Assembly: GCF_024584805.1 (NCBI RefSeq)
Contig: NZ_CP075715.1
Coordinates: forward strand, 5,854,526-5,918,525
DNA length: 64,000 nt
Direction: 5' to 3'
DNA from: Streptomyces sp. FIT100
GTDB lineage: Bacteria; Actinomycetota; Actinomycetes; Streptomycetales; Streptomycetaceae
Notes under the pieces: generated by a model
The model's input: the letters and a program-made list of their open reading frames with translations, nothing else
The model's database searches: none
What the model was told of the DNA's origin: nothing
Position numbers and translations under genes: made by a program
Shown here: in pieces, positions 9,616 through 19,454 of the stretch
Numbering within the stretch: position 1 is the stretch's first letter
Layout of the letters: every line of letters starts with the position of its first letter

Positions 9616-9681
9616 CGGCTCGGGGAGGTGCACGGGGACGCCCTGTCGGGACGCACCGCGGTTGCGGACACAATGGGGGGC

Positions 9682-10944
9682 ATGAGCGACAGCCCATCCC
9701 CCCTCGCCGACCCGCACATCGTCTTCGATCCGGCCGAAGGCCGCCGGGACATCGTCGTCCTCGGCTCCACCGGGTCCATCGGCACGCAGGCCATCGACCT
9801 GGTCCTGCGCAACCCCGACCGTTTCCGCGTCACCGGCCTCTCCGCCGCCGGCGGCCGGGTCGAGCTGCTCGCCGAGCAGGCGCACCGGCTGCGGGTCGGC
9901 ACGGTCGCCGTCGCCCGTGAGGAGGCCGTCCCCGCGCTCCGCGAGGCGCTCCGGTCGCTGTACGGGACGGGCGAGCCGCTCCCCGAGATCCTCGCCGGGC
10001 CCGGTGCGGCGACCGAGCTCGCCGCGTCGGACTGCCACACCGTGCTCAACGGCATCACCGGCTCCATCGGCCTCGCGCCGACGCTCGCCGCCCTCGAAGC
10101 GGGCCGCACGCTCGCCCTCGCCAACAAGGAGTCGCTGATCGTCGGCGGCCCCCTGGTCAGGGCGCTGGCGAAGCCCGGCCAGATCATCCCCGTCGACTCC
10201 GAGCACGCCGCGCTCTTCCAGGCGCTCGCCGCCGGCACCCGCGCCGACGTCCGCAAGCTCGTCGTGACCGCGTCCGGCGGCCCCTTCCGCGGCCGTACGA
10301 AGGCCGAACTGGCGGACGTCACCCCGAAGGACGCCCTCGCGCACCCCACCTGGGCCATGGGCCCGGTGATCACGGTCAACAGCGCGACCCTCGTCAACAA
10401 GGGCCTGGAGGTCATCGAGGCGCACCTCCTCTACGACATCCCGTTCGACCGCATCGAGGTGGTTGTCCACCCGCAGTCCTACGTCCACTCGATGGTGGAG
10501 TTCGAGGACGGCTCGACCCTCGCGCAGGCCACCCCGCCGGACATGCGCGGCCCGATCGCCATCGGCATCGGCTGGCCGCAGCGGGTGCCCGACGCGGCCC
10601 CCGCCTTCGACTGGTCCACGGCCTCCACCTGGGAGTTCTTTCCGCTCGACACCGAGGCGTTCCCCTCCGTGGGGCTCGCACGCCACGTCGGGGAACTGGG
10701 CGGCACGGCACCGGCGGTGTTCAATGCCGCCAACGAGGAATGCGTGGACGCGTTTCTCGCGGGACGGCTGCCGTTCAACGGAATCATGGATACGGTCACG
10801 GCAGTCGTCGGCGAACACCCGGGCGTACGGGGAACCTCGCTGACGGTCCCGGACGTCCTGGAAGCGGAGACCTGGGCGCGCGCCCGCGCCCGGGAACTGG
10901 CGCAACAGGCAGCGACGAAGGCGACAGCGGAGGCTCGCGCATGA
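9682..10944 (+). CDS. dxr: 1-deoxy-D-xylulose 5-phosphate reductoisomerase
   Basis: Second step of the MEP isoprenoid pathway: converts DXP to MEP with NADPH and a divalent metal in the cytosol. 420 residues from the ATG at 9682. NADPH-binding GSTGSIGTQAIDLV lies near residue 30, with the conserved NKESLIVGG, the metal-site segment PVDSEHAALFQ and the substrate-binding NSATLVNKGLEVIEAH and HPQSYVHSMVE. The start is a choice: ATG at 9673 and GTG at 9628 are also in frame, but the MSDSP start resembles Streptomyces orthologues. The stop overlaps the next start (ATGA), so translation of the downstream protease is probably coupled. Confidence 0.96.
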   Translation: MSDSPSPLADPHIVFDPAEGRRDIVVLGSTGSIGTQAIDLVLRNPDRFRVTGLSAAGGRVELLAEQAHRLRVGTVAVAREEAVPALREALRSLYGTGEPLPEILAGPGAATELAASDCHTVLNGITGSIGLAPTLAALEAGRTLALANKESLIVGGPLVRALAKPGQIIPVDSEHAALFQALAAGTRADVRKLVVTASGGPFRGRTKAELADVTPKDALAHPTWAMGPVITVNSATLVNKGLEVIEAHLLYDIPFDRIEVVVHPQSYVHSMVEFEDGSTLAQATPPDMRGPIAIGIGWPQRVPDAAPAFDWSTASTWEFFPLDTEAFPSVGLARHVGELGGTAPAVFNAANEECVDAFLAGRLPFNGIMDTVTAVVGEHPGVRGTSLTVPDVLEAETWARARARELAQQAATKATAEARA

Positions 10945-12242
10945 CGATTCTGTTGACGGTCCTCGGCATTGTGCTGTTCGCCGTCGGCCTGCTCTTCTCC
11001 ATCGCCTGGCACGAGCTCGGCCATCTCTCCACGGCCAAGCTCTTCGGTATCCGCGTGCCCCAGTACATGGTGGGCTTCGGCCCCACGATCTGGTCGCGGC
11101 ACAAGGGCGAGACGGAGTACGGAATCAAGGCGATCCCGGCCGGCGGCTACATCCGCATGATCGGGATGTTCCCGCCGGGTGACGACGGGCGCATCGAGGC
11201 CCGCTCCACCTCCCCCTGGCGCGGCATGATCGAGGACGCCCGCTCCGCGGCCTTCGAGGAGCTGAAGCCCGGCGACGAGACCCGGCTCTTCTACACGCGC
11301 AAGCCGTGGAAGCGCGTCATCGTGATGTTCGCGGGCCCGTTCATGAACCTGGTGCTCGCCGTCGCGATCTTCCTCGGGGTCGCGATGTCGTTCGGCTTCC
11401 AGACCCAGACCACCGAGGTCGCCGGGGTCCAGCAGTGCGTCATCCCGCAGAGCGAGGACCGCAACACCTGCGAGAAGAGCGACCCGGTCTCCCCCGGGGC
11501 GGCCGCCGGCCTGCAGAAGGGCGACCGGATCGTCGCCTTCGACGGAGTGCCCGTCAAGGACTGGACCGACCTGTCCAACCGCATCCGGGAGACCATCGGC
11601 CCCGCCACCATCACCGTGCAGCGCGGCGGCGAGGAGAAGGTCCTCGACGCCACCCTGCGGGAGAACCTGGTGGCCAAGAAGGACGCCGACGGAGAAGTCG
11701 TCCCCGACGAGTTCGTCCGCGCCGGTTACCTCGGCTTCGCGGCCAGGAGCGAGATCGTGCCGCAGACCCTCGGCCAGTCCCTGGACCGTATGGGCGACAT
11801 GATCGAGAACGGTGTCGAGTCGATCATCTCGCTCCCCGCCAAGGTCCCCGACCTGTGGGACGCGGCCTTCGGCGACGGCGAGCGCAAGGACGACTCCCCG
11901 GTCGGCGTGGTCGGTGCCGCGCGCATCAGCGGCGAGGTGCTCAACCTGGACGCACCCACGCAGAACATCGTCGCCACGTTCCTGATGCTGCTCGCCGGCT
12001 TCAACCTCTCCCTCTTCCTGTTCAACATGCTTCCGCTGCTGCCGCTCGACGGCGGCCACATCGCCGGGGCGCTCTGGGAGTCCGTACGCCGCAACGTCGC
12101 CAGGCTCTTCCGCCGGCCCGACCCCGGGCCCTTCGACGTGGCGAAGCTGATGCCGGTCGCCTATGTGGTGGCGGGGATCTTCATCTGCTTCACCCTGCTC
12201 GTCCTGGTCGCCGACATCGTCAACCCGGTGAAAATCTCCTAG
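10941..12242 (+). CDS. RseP-like site-2 zinc metalloprotease (M50), membrane embedded
   Basis: 433 residues. The zinc-binding HELGH motif sits in the first transmembrane helix (about residues 25-29). The second metal-ligand motif, NMLPLLPLDGGH, lies in a C-terminal helix. A PDZ domain (about residues 175-260, PGAAAGLQKGDRIVAFDG) lies between. Family members cut anti-sigma factors or signal-peptide remnants inside the membrane. The ATG overlaps the dxr stop codon by 4 bases. The same dxr-protease order occurs in many bacteria (rasP/rseP next to dxr). A terminator hairpin follows. Confidence 0.93.
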   Translation: MTILLTVLGIVLFAVGLLFSIAWHELGHLSTAKLFGIRVPQYMVGFGPTIWSRHKGETEYGIKAIPAGGYIRMIGMFPPGDDGRIEARSTSPWRGMIEDARSAAFEELKPGDETRLFYTRKPWKRVIVMFAGPFMNLVLAVAIFLGVAMSFGFQTQTTEVAGVQQCVIPQSEDRNTCEKSDPVSPGAAAGLQKGDRIVAFDGVPVKDWTDLSNRIRETIGPATITVQRGGEEKVLDATLRENLVAKKDADGEVVPDEFVRAGYLGFAARSEIVPQTLGQSLDRMGDMIENGVESIISLPAKVPDLWDAAFGDGERKDDSPVGVVGAARISGEVLNLDAPTQNIVATFLMLLAGFNLSLFLFNMLPLLPLDGGHIAGALWESVRRNVARLFRRPDPGPFDVAKLMPVAYVVAGIFICFTLLVLVADIVNPVKIS

Positions 12243-12256
12243 CAACGAGCTGTTCA

Positions 12257-12289
12257 GAGTGGCCGGGCACCATGGGTGCCCGGCCACTC
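12257..12289 (+). terminator. Perfect hairpin terminator after the M50 protease gene
   Basis: 14-bp perfect stem (12257-12270 with 12276-12289) with a 5-base loop. It separates the dxr-protease unit from ispG, which should therefore have its own promoter in 12290-12416. Confidence 0.85.
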
Positions 12290-12416
12290 ACATCTCCGCA
12301 GACATACGGAGCCACGACCGGCGCGGTGTGCTCGGGCCGAGGCCCGTGGCGTAACCTCGAAGGCCGGAGCCCGCCGATCTCGGGACCTCGATCCACACCT
12401 TGGGGTTGCACAGCAG

Positions 12417-13595
<1,179 letters not shown>

Positions 13596-13610
13596 CCCAC
13601 CGCGTCCCCA

Positions 13611-13646
13611 GGAAGGGACCGGCCCCCACCGGGGCCGGTCCCTTCC
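13611..13646 (+). terminator. Perfect hairpin terminator after ispG
   Basis: 16-bp perfect stem (13611-13626 with 13631-13646) and a CACC tetraloop, 15 bases after the stop. Confidence 0.85.
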
Positions 13647-13740
13647 TCGCATGCGGTGCCGCACGGCATCTCCGGGTACAGTGCGGAAATCAGCAGCCCA
13701 CAGGCCCGACCGGTGCCGAAGGAGTGTTGGAGCCGCCCTC

Positions 13741-14586
13741 TTGTTGATGCAGACGACCACCCGGGTCCTCGACCCCGGAGACCTCGGAGCCGCGCTCGCC
13801 GTCCTGGAGAGCGAGCCCGTCGTCAACGCCTTCGTCACGTCCCGCGTCCAGGTCGCCGGGCTCGACCCCTGGCGGCTCGGCGGCGAGATGTGGGGCTGGT
13901 ACGAGGACGGCCGGCTCCGCTCGCTCTGCTACTCCGGCGCCAACCTCGTGCCCATCTGCGCCACCCCCGAAGCCGTGCGCGCCTTCGCCGACCGCGCGCG
14001 CCGGTCCGGCCGCCGCTGCTCGTCCATCGTCGGCCCCGCCGAACCCACCGGACTGCTGTGGCGGCTCCTCGAACCCAGCTGGGGACCGGCCCGCGAGGTC
14101 CGCTCCCACCAACCGCTGATGGTCACCGAGGCCATGCCGCAGGGCGTCGCCCCCGATCCGTACGTCCGCCGCATCCAGAAGGACGAGATGGAGGTGATCA
14201 TGCCCGCGTGCGTGGCCATGTTCACCGAGGAGGTCGGGGTCTCGCCCCTCGCTGGCGACGGCGGGCTGCTCTACCAGGCACGGGTCGCCGAGCTCGTCGG
14301 CTCCGGGCGCTCCTTCGCCCGGATAGAGGACGGCAGGGTCGTCTTCAAGGCCGAGATCGGCGCGGCGACCCCGCAGGCGTGCCAGATCCAGGGCGTCTGG
14401 GTCGCCCCCGAGTTCCGCGGCCGCGGCCTCTCCGAGACCGGCATGACCGCCGTCCTGCGGTACGCCCTCGCCGATGTGGCGCCCGTCGTCAGCCTGTACG
14501 TCAACGACTTCAACACCGCCGCCCGCGCGGCCTACCGCCGCGTCGGGTTCCGCGAGGTCGGCGCGTTCATGAGCGTGCTGTTCTGA
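13741..14586 (+). CDS. GNAT-family N-acetyltransferase with DUF4081-type N-terminal domain
   Basis: 281 residues. The C-terminal ~110 residues are a GNAT fold with the acetyl-CoA motif A (VWVAPEFRGRGLSETG) and the later SLYVNDFNTAARAAYRRVGF segment. The N-terminal half (LDPWRLGGEMWGWYEDG...) resembles the domain preceding GNAT in actinobacterial proteins next to ispG. I chose the TTG at 13741 because GGAG lies 8 bases upstream; the ATG at 13747 is two codons further. The substrate is unknown. The last four codons and the stop are tandemly duplicated. Confidence 0.87.
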   Translation: MLMQTTTRVLDPGDLGAALAVLESEPVVNAFVTSRVQVAGLDPWRLGGEMWGWYEDGRLRSLCYSGANLVPICATPEAVRAFADRARRSGRRCSSIVGPAEPTGLLWRLLEPSWGPAREVRSHQPLMVTEAMPQGVAPDPYVRRIQKDEMEVIMPACVAMFTEEVGVSPLAGDGGLLYQARVAELVGSGRSFARIEDGRVVFKAEIGAATPQACQIQGVWVAPEFRGRGLSETGMTAVLRYALADVAPVVSLYVNDFNTAARAAYRRVGFREVGAFMSVLF

Positions 14587-14600
14587 CGTGCTGTTCCGAC
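14575..14600. repeat. 13-bp tandem duplication across a stop codon
   Basis: Units 14575-14587 and 14588-14600 differ at one base, which falls in the stop codon itself: TGA (14584-14586) in copy 1, CGA in copy 2. It is one of the stop-codon duplications of this window. Confidence 0.9.
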
Positions 14601-14628
14601 CCGATCGGGGCCAAGTAGGGTGCCCGGC

Positions 14629-15168
14629 ATGGAACACGATGTCGTGGTCGGCCCCGTCAACCTCGCGGCCCGCGTCGACGACGCGCTCGCCGTGCAGGCC
14701 CTCGCCTTCGGGCTCAGCGAGGACGAGATCGCGATCCGCCGCCATATCGTGCTCCGGCACCTGCTCTGCCCCGGCGCCTGCGCCCTCGGTGCGACGACCC
14801 CGGACGGCCGGCTCGTCGGCTTCGTGTACGGCATGCCCAACGACCGCACCCACTGGTGGTCCACGGTGGTCGAGCCGTATCTGCGCAGGAGCGGTGCCGA
14901 CGACTGGCTCGACGACTCCTTCGTCATCACCGAGCTCCATGTCCACCCCGCCCACCAGGGCAGGGGCATCGGCCGCTCCCTGATCACCACCATCACGGAC
15001 ACCGCCGCCCAGCCCCGCTCGATCCTCTCCGCGATCGACACCGAGAGCCCGGCGCGCGGGCTCTACCGGGCACTCGGCTACCAGGACCTGGCCCGGCACG
15101 TCCTCTTCCCCAGTGCGCCGAAGCCGTACGCGGTGATGGGTGCGCCGCTGCCGCTGCGGCGGGGGTGA
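14629..15168 (+). CDS. GNAT-family N-acetyltransferase
   Basis: 179 residues from the ATG at 14629, nine bases after an AGGG Shine-Dalgarno; an in-frame GTG at 14620 would have no spacing. The acetyl-CoA binding motif A is clear (ELHVHPAHQGRGIGRSLI), followed by the typical ARGLYRALGY end. It follows another GNAT gene by 42 bases and precedes proS. Substrate and role are unknown. A 52-bp copy of its 3' coding end sits 106 bp downstream. Confidence 0.88.
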   Translation: MEHDVVVGPVNLAARVDDALAVQALAFGLSEDEIAIRRHIVLRHLLCPGACALGATTPDGRLVGFVYGMPNDRTHWWSTVVEPYLRRSGADDWLDDSFVITELHVHPAHQGRGIGRSLITTITDTAAQPRSILSAIDTESPARGLYRALGYQDLARHVLFPSAPKPYAVMGAPLPLRRG

Positions 15169-15269
15169 TGGGGGCCTGCCGGGGGTCCGGGGGTCGTCCC
15201 CCGGGAGGTGCAGCCCGAGTGCGCCGGAGCCGTATGCGGTGATGGGGGCGCCGCTGCCGCTGCGGCGGG
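15112..15269. repeat. 52-bp direct repeat of a gene's 3' end
   Basis: Copy 1 (15112-15163) encodes nearly the last 18 residues of the GNAT protein. Copy 2 (15218-15269) lies in the intergenic region before proS. The two 52-mers differ at three positions. The spacer contains a C/G-rich imperfect palindrome around 15180-15203. Confidence 0.9.
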
Positions 15270-15358
15270 ACTTCTCGCGGGGGAACTGATTTCCACCCGC
15301 CGGGACTGCCCGGCTAACCTCCTGCACATCACCCTTTCTTGTACGCAGGAGATAACCC

Positions 15359-17056
15359 ATGGCAGCCCAGGTCCAGCGCATGTCCCGTCTGATGGTCAAG
15401 ACACTGCGCGACGACCCGGCGGACGCGGAGACGCTCAGCCACAAGCTCCTGGTCCGCGCGGGCTACGTCCGCCGCAACGCCGCCGGCATCTGGAGCTGGC
15501 TGCCGCTGGGCATGCGCGTGCTGGAGAACGTCGCGCGCGTCGTCCGCGAGGAGATGGACGCGATCGGTGCGCAGGAGGTCCTGCTGCCCGCGCTGCTGCC
15601 GAAGGAGCCGTACGAGGCGACCGGCCGCTGGGACGAGTACGGCGCGGAGCTCTTCCGCCTCCAGGACCGCAAGGGCGCGGACTACCTGCTGGGCCCGACG
15701 CACGAGGAGATCTTCACCCAGCTGGTGAAGGACCAGTGCACCTCGTACAAGGACCTGCCGGTCATCCTGTACCAGATCCAGACGAAGTACCGGGACGAGG
15801 CGCGTCCCCGCTCCGGCATCCTGCGCGGCCGTGAGTTCCAGATGAAGGACTCGTACTCCTTCGACACCTCCGACGAGGGCCTGGCCGAGTCCTACCGGCT
15901 GCACCGCGAGGCGTACATCAAGATCTTCAGCCGGCTCGGCCTGGAGCACCGCATCGTCTCGGCCGTCTCCGGGGCGATGGGCGGCTCGGCCTCCGAGGAG
16001 TTCCTCGCGCCGGCGCCCGCCGGCGAGGACACGTTCGTGTACTGCCCGTCCTGCGACTACGCCGCGAACACCGAGGCCGTCACCTTCAAGGCCCCCGTCG
16101 TGGAGGGTGTGGAGCACGGGCCGGTCGAGGAGCTGGACACCCCCGACACCCCGACCATCGAGACGCTGGCCGAGCACCTCGGTGTCCCCGCGTCCGCCAC
16201 CCTGAAGAACCTCCTCGTGAAGGTCGACGGCGAGATCGTCGCGGTCGGCGTGCCGGGCGACCGCGAGGTCGACCTGGGCAAGCTCACCGACCACCTCGCA
16301 CCGGCCACCGTCGAGCTGGTCACCGCCGAGGACTTCGAGGGCAGGCCCGACCTGGTCCGCGGCTACGTCGGCCCGCAGGGTCTGGAGAAGGTCCGCTACA
16401 TCGCCGACCCGCGCGTCGCGCCCGGCACGGCGTGGATCACCGGCGCGAACAAGCCGGACACGCACGCGAAGAACGTCGTCTGCGGCCGTGACTTCGAGGT
16501 CGACGACCGTCTCGACGTCGTCGTGGTCGAGGACGGCGACCCGTGCCCGTCCTGCGGGGCCGGGCTGAAGCTGGACCGCGCGATCGAGATCGGCCACATC
16601 TTCCAGCTGGGCCGCAAGTACGCGGACGCCTTCCAGCTCGACGTGCTGGGCCAGAACGGCAAGCCGGTCCGCGTGACCATGGGCTCCTACGGCATCGGCG
16701 TCTCGCGCGCGGTCGCGGCGCTGGCCGAGCAGCACGCGGACGAGCAGGGTCTGTGCTGGCCGCGCGAGATCGCCCCGGCCGACGTGCACGTCGTGGCGGC
16801 GGGCAAGGCCCTCCAGACCGAGCTGGCCCTCGACGTCGCCGAGCAGCTCGGTGCGGCGGGGGCGCGGGTCCTGGTCGACGACCGCGCGGGCGTCTCCCCG
16901 GGCGTGAAGTTCACGGACGCGGAGCTCATCGGCGTCCCGACGATCCTCGTCGCCGGCCGCCGCTCGGCGGAGGGCGTCGTCGAACTCAAGGACCGTCGCA
17001 CGGGCGAGCGCGAGGAGCTCCCGGTGGCGGAGGCGATCGCCCGAGTCCTCTCCTGA
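15359..17056 (+). CDS. proS: Prolyl-tRNA synthetase (bacterial type, with editing insertion)
   Basis: 565 residues. Class II core with motif 2 (RDEARPRSGILRGREFQMKD), the INS/YbaK-like editing domain inserted at ~230-390 and motif 3 (GSYGIGVSRAVAAL). The C-terminal anticodon-binding domain follows. It charges tRNA-Pro in the cytosol and hydrolyses Ala-tRNA-Pro. The ATG at 15359 has a GCAGGAGATAACCC leader giving a strong ribosome-binding site. It stands alone and is followed by a long hairpin. Confidence 0.97.
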   Translation: MAAQVQRMSRLMVKTLRDDPADAETLSHKLLVRAGYVRRNAAGIWSWLPLGMRVLENVARVVREEMDAIGAQEVLLPALLPKEPYEATGRWDEYGAELFRLQDRKGADYLLGPTHEEIFTQLVKDQCTSYKDLPVILYQIQTKYRDEARPRSGILRGREFQMKDSYSFDTSDEGLAESYRLHREAYIKIFSRLGLEHRIVSAVSGAMGGSASEEFLAPAPAGEDTFVYCPSCDYAANTEAVTFKAPVVEGVEHGPVEELDTPDTPTIETLAEHLGVPASATLKNLLVKVDGEIVAVGVPGDREVDLGKLTDHLAPATVELVTAEDFEGRPDLVRGYVGPQGLEKVRYIADPRVAPGTAWITGANKPDTHAKNVVCGRDFEVDDRLDVVVVEDGDPCPSCGAGLKLDRAIEIGHIFQLGRKYADAFQLDVLGQNGKPVRVTMGSYGIGVSRAVAALAEQHADEQGLCWPREIAPADVHVVAAGKALQTELALDVAEQLGAAGARVLVDDRAGVSPGVKFTDAELIGVPTILVAGRRSAEGVVELKDRRTGEREELPVAEAIARVLS

Positions 17057-17089
17057 CGGAGCACGTTCCGGGCTCGGAGAGCAGTGGTG

Positions 17090-17128
17090 CCCCCGTGGGT
17101 GGTGGTCGGTGACCGCCACCCACGGGGG
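17090..17128 (+). terminator. Hairpin terminator after proS
   Basis: 18-bp stem with one G-U pair (17090-17107 with 17111-17128) and a 3-base loop. It lies between proS and the convergent gene at 17376 and may also terminate leftward transcription. Confidence 0.8.
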
Positions 17129-17307
17129 TGACTCCGACACCCCCAGCCCGTCCGGCACTTGGGGACGGTCGCCCGGTGCTGACCGGGACCGGCCGGCGGC
17201 CCGAAGGCCGGGCGGCGGCGTCCGGTACGTGCGACCGCTGGGCGGAGGAGGAGTCCATGCGGTGGGGGCACGTCCCGTGCCCGAAGGGCTACAGGGGTGA
17301 GGGCACC

Positions 17308-17332
17308 CTCCCAGGCGTGAGCTCTGGGGGAG
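17308..17332. repeat. Streptomyces intergenic repeat hairpin (CCCAG/CTGGG type)
   Basis: CTCCCAG and CTGGGGGAG flank a GCGTGAGCT core. A closely similar element occurs at 28034-28057 (GCGAAGCT core). This family is very common between Streptomyces genes. The rest of the 17129-17375 gap shows no gene. Confidence 0.7.
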
Positions 17333-17375
17333 CGTGCCAGGCGTCGCCGGCAGACGGGACTCTCAAGACAACGCC

Positions 17376-18254
17376 CTAGAGCCAGGCCGCCAGCTCCAAG
17401 GACAGTTCCGCCTCGCGGCCGCGGCCGGAGACCATCGCTCGGGTGGCCGATTCCACCGCGCGGAAGAGGGTCCAGCCGCGCAGCCGGTCCGGGTCCAGGT
17501 CCAGGGAGTCCGCCAGGCGGTTCACACGGCGGCGGGCCGCCGAGGGGCCCGAGACCGTCGCGATGAGGTCCTCGACCCGGTCGCGGACGAGGCGGGCCAG
17601 GTCGTACGCCCGCTCACCGACCAGCGGCTCGGGCCCGACCGTCAGCCACGGCGCCCGGTCACCGCCGAGGACCTTGCTCTGGCGGAAGTTGCCGTGGAGG
17701 AGCAGCTCCTCGGCCGCCCCGGCCAGCAGCTCCTCGCGCGCCCCCAGCGCCCCGGACACGAGCGCAGGCGGCGCCTCGTCGGCGTGCTCCGACAGGGCTG
17801 CGGCCTGCCGCCCCGTACGCTCGGCGACCGTCTCGAAGGCATGGCCGGCGGGCGGCTCCACCCACAGCCGCCGCACCGTCCCCGCCGCCTCCAGGAGCGC
17901 CTTCGACTCCGGGAGCGACCGCACCGACACCTCGGGATGCAGCCGCTCCAGCAGCAGCGCCCCCTCGGACGCGTCCAGCACCCGGACCGCGCCGAACCCG
18001 TTCCAGCACTCCAGCGCGGCCCCCTCAAGACCGGCCGCGGCGGAGGGCGGGACGAGCTTCAGCGCAGCGGGCGAGCCGTCCGACCGCCGTACGAGCGCGA
18101 CCAGGCTGCTGCGCCCGCCGGGGGCGACCACCCGTTCCACGTCCAGACCGTGCCGGACGACCGCGTCCTCCAGGAGCTTGGGCAGCTGCCCGAGCCATTC
18201 GCTCTCGCCGAGCGGGAGCGCCCGCACCAGACGCTGGGGCGGTTCGAAAGCCAT
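17376..18254 (-). CDS. Aminoglycoside-phosphotransferase-fold protein with degenerate active site
   Basis: 292 residues, in the range of the APH(6)/hydroxyurea-kinase family. The N-lobe ATP lysine is plausible (Lys66 in AALKLVPP). The catalytic loop, usually HGDxxxxN, reads HGNFRQSK here (His187-Gly-Asn189, Lys194). The later metal-binding Asp of the WLxIDPxP segment is Gly (WLTVGPEP, Gly207). Three key residues are therefore replaced, so phosphotransfer is doubtful. The ATG at 18254 starts directly at the folded domain. It may be a nucleotide-binding or regulatory pseudokinase. It runs leftward and converges with proS. Confidence 0.82.
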   Translation of the reverse strand: MAFEPPQRLVRALPLGESEWLGQLPKLLEDAVVRHGLDVERVVAPGGRSSLVALVRRSDGSPAALKLVPPSAAAGLEGAALECWNGFGAVRVLDASEGALLLERLHPEVSVRSLPESKALLEAAGTVRRLWVEPPAGHAFETVAERTGRQAAALSEHADEAPPALVSGALGAREELLAGAAEELLLHGNFRQSKVLGGDRAPWLTVGPEPLVGERAYDLARLVRDRVEDLIATVSGPSAARRRVNRLADSLDLDPDRLRGWTLFRAVESATRAMVSGRGREAELSLELAAWL

Positions 18255-18286
18255 ACGTGCGTGGTTCCCTTTCACTGCCCGGGCGA

Positions 18287-18745
18287 TCACCCGGCGGTCC
18301 GGCCGACCGCGACGGCCGGCTCGGTGAGCTCCGTGAGCCCCGGAAAGGCTACGCCGCTGCCCCGCCACCGCACCGCCCGCACCGCCGCTTCGCGCAGCGC
18401 ACCGGCGGCCTCCCTCCGCAGCGGACCCTCGGCGGCGCGCACCAGGTCGGAGTAGACGCCCGCGACCCGGTCCTCCAGCACCGCGGCGAGCCGTACGGCA
18501 GCGGCCGCGTCCGGCACCGGGAACGGCAGCACATAGGCGGCGTCCGCGACCACCGGCTTGCCGCCCAGGTCACGCACCGTTCGCTCCAGGGCGTCGCGGC
18601 GCGCGCGGTGCGCCTCGTACGCAGCCGTCGCCTCCGCCCGCCTGGCGGGGGCGACGCGTCCGCCGACGACGCCGTAGCCGTACACCGCCGCATGCTCGGC
18701 GGCGAGCGCGGCCTGCGCGGCCCGCGTGGTGTGGAGGGTGCTCAT
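18287..18745 (-). CDS. Ferritin-like domain protein (DUF4439)
   Basis: 152 residues, mostly helical and Ala-rich. It begins with AAQAALAAEHAAVYGYGVVGG, the characteristic first helix of DUF4439 ferritin-like proteins. No signal peptide is seen. Its ATG overlaps the TGA of the upstream lipoprotein gene (ATGA at 18742-18745), so the two are translationally coupled and probably act together. Metal binding is possible for the fold, but I see only some of the Glu/His ligands a diiron site would need. Confidence 0.83.
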   Translation of the reverse strand: MSTLHTTRAAQAALAAEHAAVYGYGVVGGRVAPARRAEATAAYEAHRARRDALERTVRDLGGKPVVADAAYVLPFPVPDAAAAVRLAAVLEDRVAGVYSDLVRAAEGPLRREAAGALREAAVRAVRWRGSGVAFPGLTELTEPAVAVGRTAG

Positions 18746-19290
18746 GCCACCGCCCCTTCCGTCAGCAGGTACACGTGCACGGCGCCGGCCGCGGCGACCG
18801 AGGCCAGCAGCCGGGCGTACTCGGGCGGTGCACCGGACAGCGCGACAGCGTGCGCGTCGGCCGCGCGCTGCTCGGCGGCGGCCAGTTCCTGCACGGCCGT
18901 ACGGGCATCGCCGGACACGGGGACGGGCGCGGGCGACGGTGCGGCCGACGCGGACGGGCCCGCGGTGGCGGACGCCGCGGGAGAGGGGCCCGCGGGGCCC
19001 CGCGCTCCTGCCGGCGCCAGCGCCTTCACATGCCGCGCCACCTCCGCCCGCAGCGGTGCCAGTCGCGCGGCGAGCCCCGGATGGGCGATCAGGACGGCGT
19101 CGTATCGGGCCAGCAGACCGGCGCTGGCCGTGGTGCTCCTGCGCCGCAGCGCGGTCTCCGCGGAGACGGGCCCCGGCGCCGTCGGCCGTGCGGGCGTCCC
19201 GCCCGACGCGCACCCGGTCAGCGCGGCCGCGGCCGCCATCGCACCCGTCGCCATGAGCGCACGTCTGCGCGTCGTTCCCGTGCGCTCCAC
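18742..19290 (-). CDS. Tat-type lipoprotein with ferritin-like C-terminal helices
   Basis: 182 residues from a GTG at 19290, with a GAGGAGAC ribosome-binding site four bases upstream. The N-terminus has RTGTTRRRALMATG, then a hydrophobic stretch and the lipobox LTGC, consistent with a Tat-exported lipoprotein. A Pro/Ala/Ser linker separates two helical parts. The last 50 residues (VQELAAAEQRAADAHAVAL) resemble the ferritin-like neighbour. It is first gene of a leftward pair, divergent from rimP. Confidence 0.78.
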   Translation of the reverse strand: MERTGTTRRRALMATGAMAAAAALTGCASGGTPARPTAPGPVSAETALRRRSTTASAGLLARYDAVLIAHPGLAARLAPLRAEVARHVKALAPAGARGPAGPSPAASATAGPSASAAPSPAPVPVSGDARTAVQELAAAEQRAADAHAVALSGAPPEYARLLASVAAAGAVHVYLLTEGAVA

Positions 19291-19454
19291 GCGGGTCTCC
19301 TCGTGCCCAGGACCTGTCCTCGGTGTGATCACCGCAGGCGAGCGTACCTTCGCGTCAGCCCTGGGTGGACGGCAACACCCCCCGCGACCGGATACCCTTT
19401 GTGCTGACACGCGACGAAACCCACAACAGCACACGCGGCCGAGGAGTCACCCGG

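Noticed and set aside
17091..17375. Small open frames between proS and the kinase-fold gene
   Set aside because: They cover a terminator and repeats; no start signal or conserved product was recognised.
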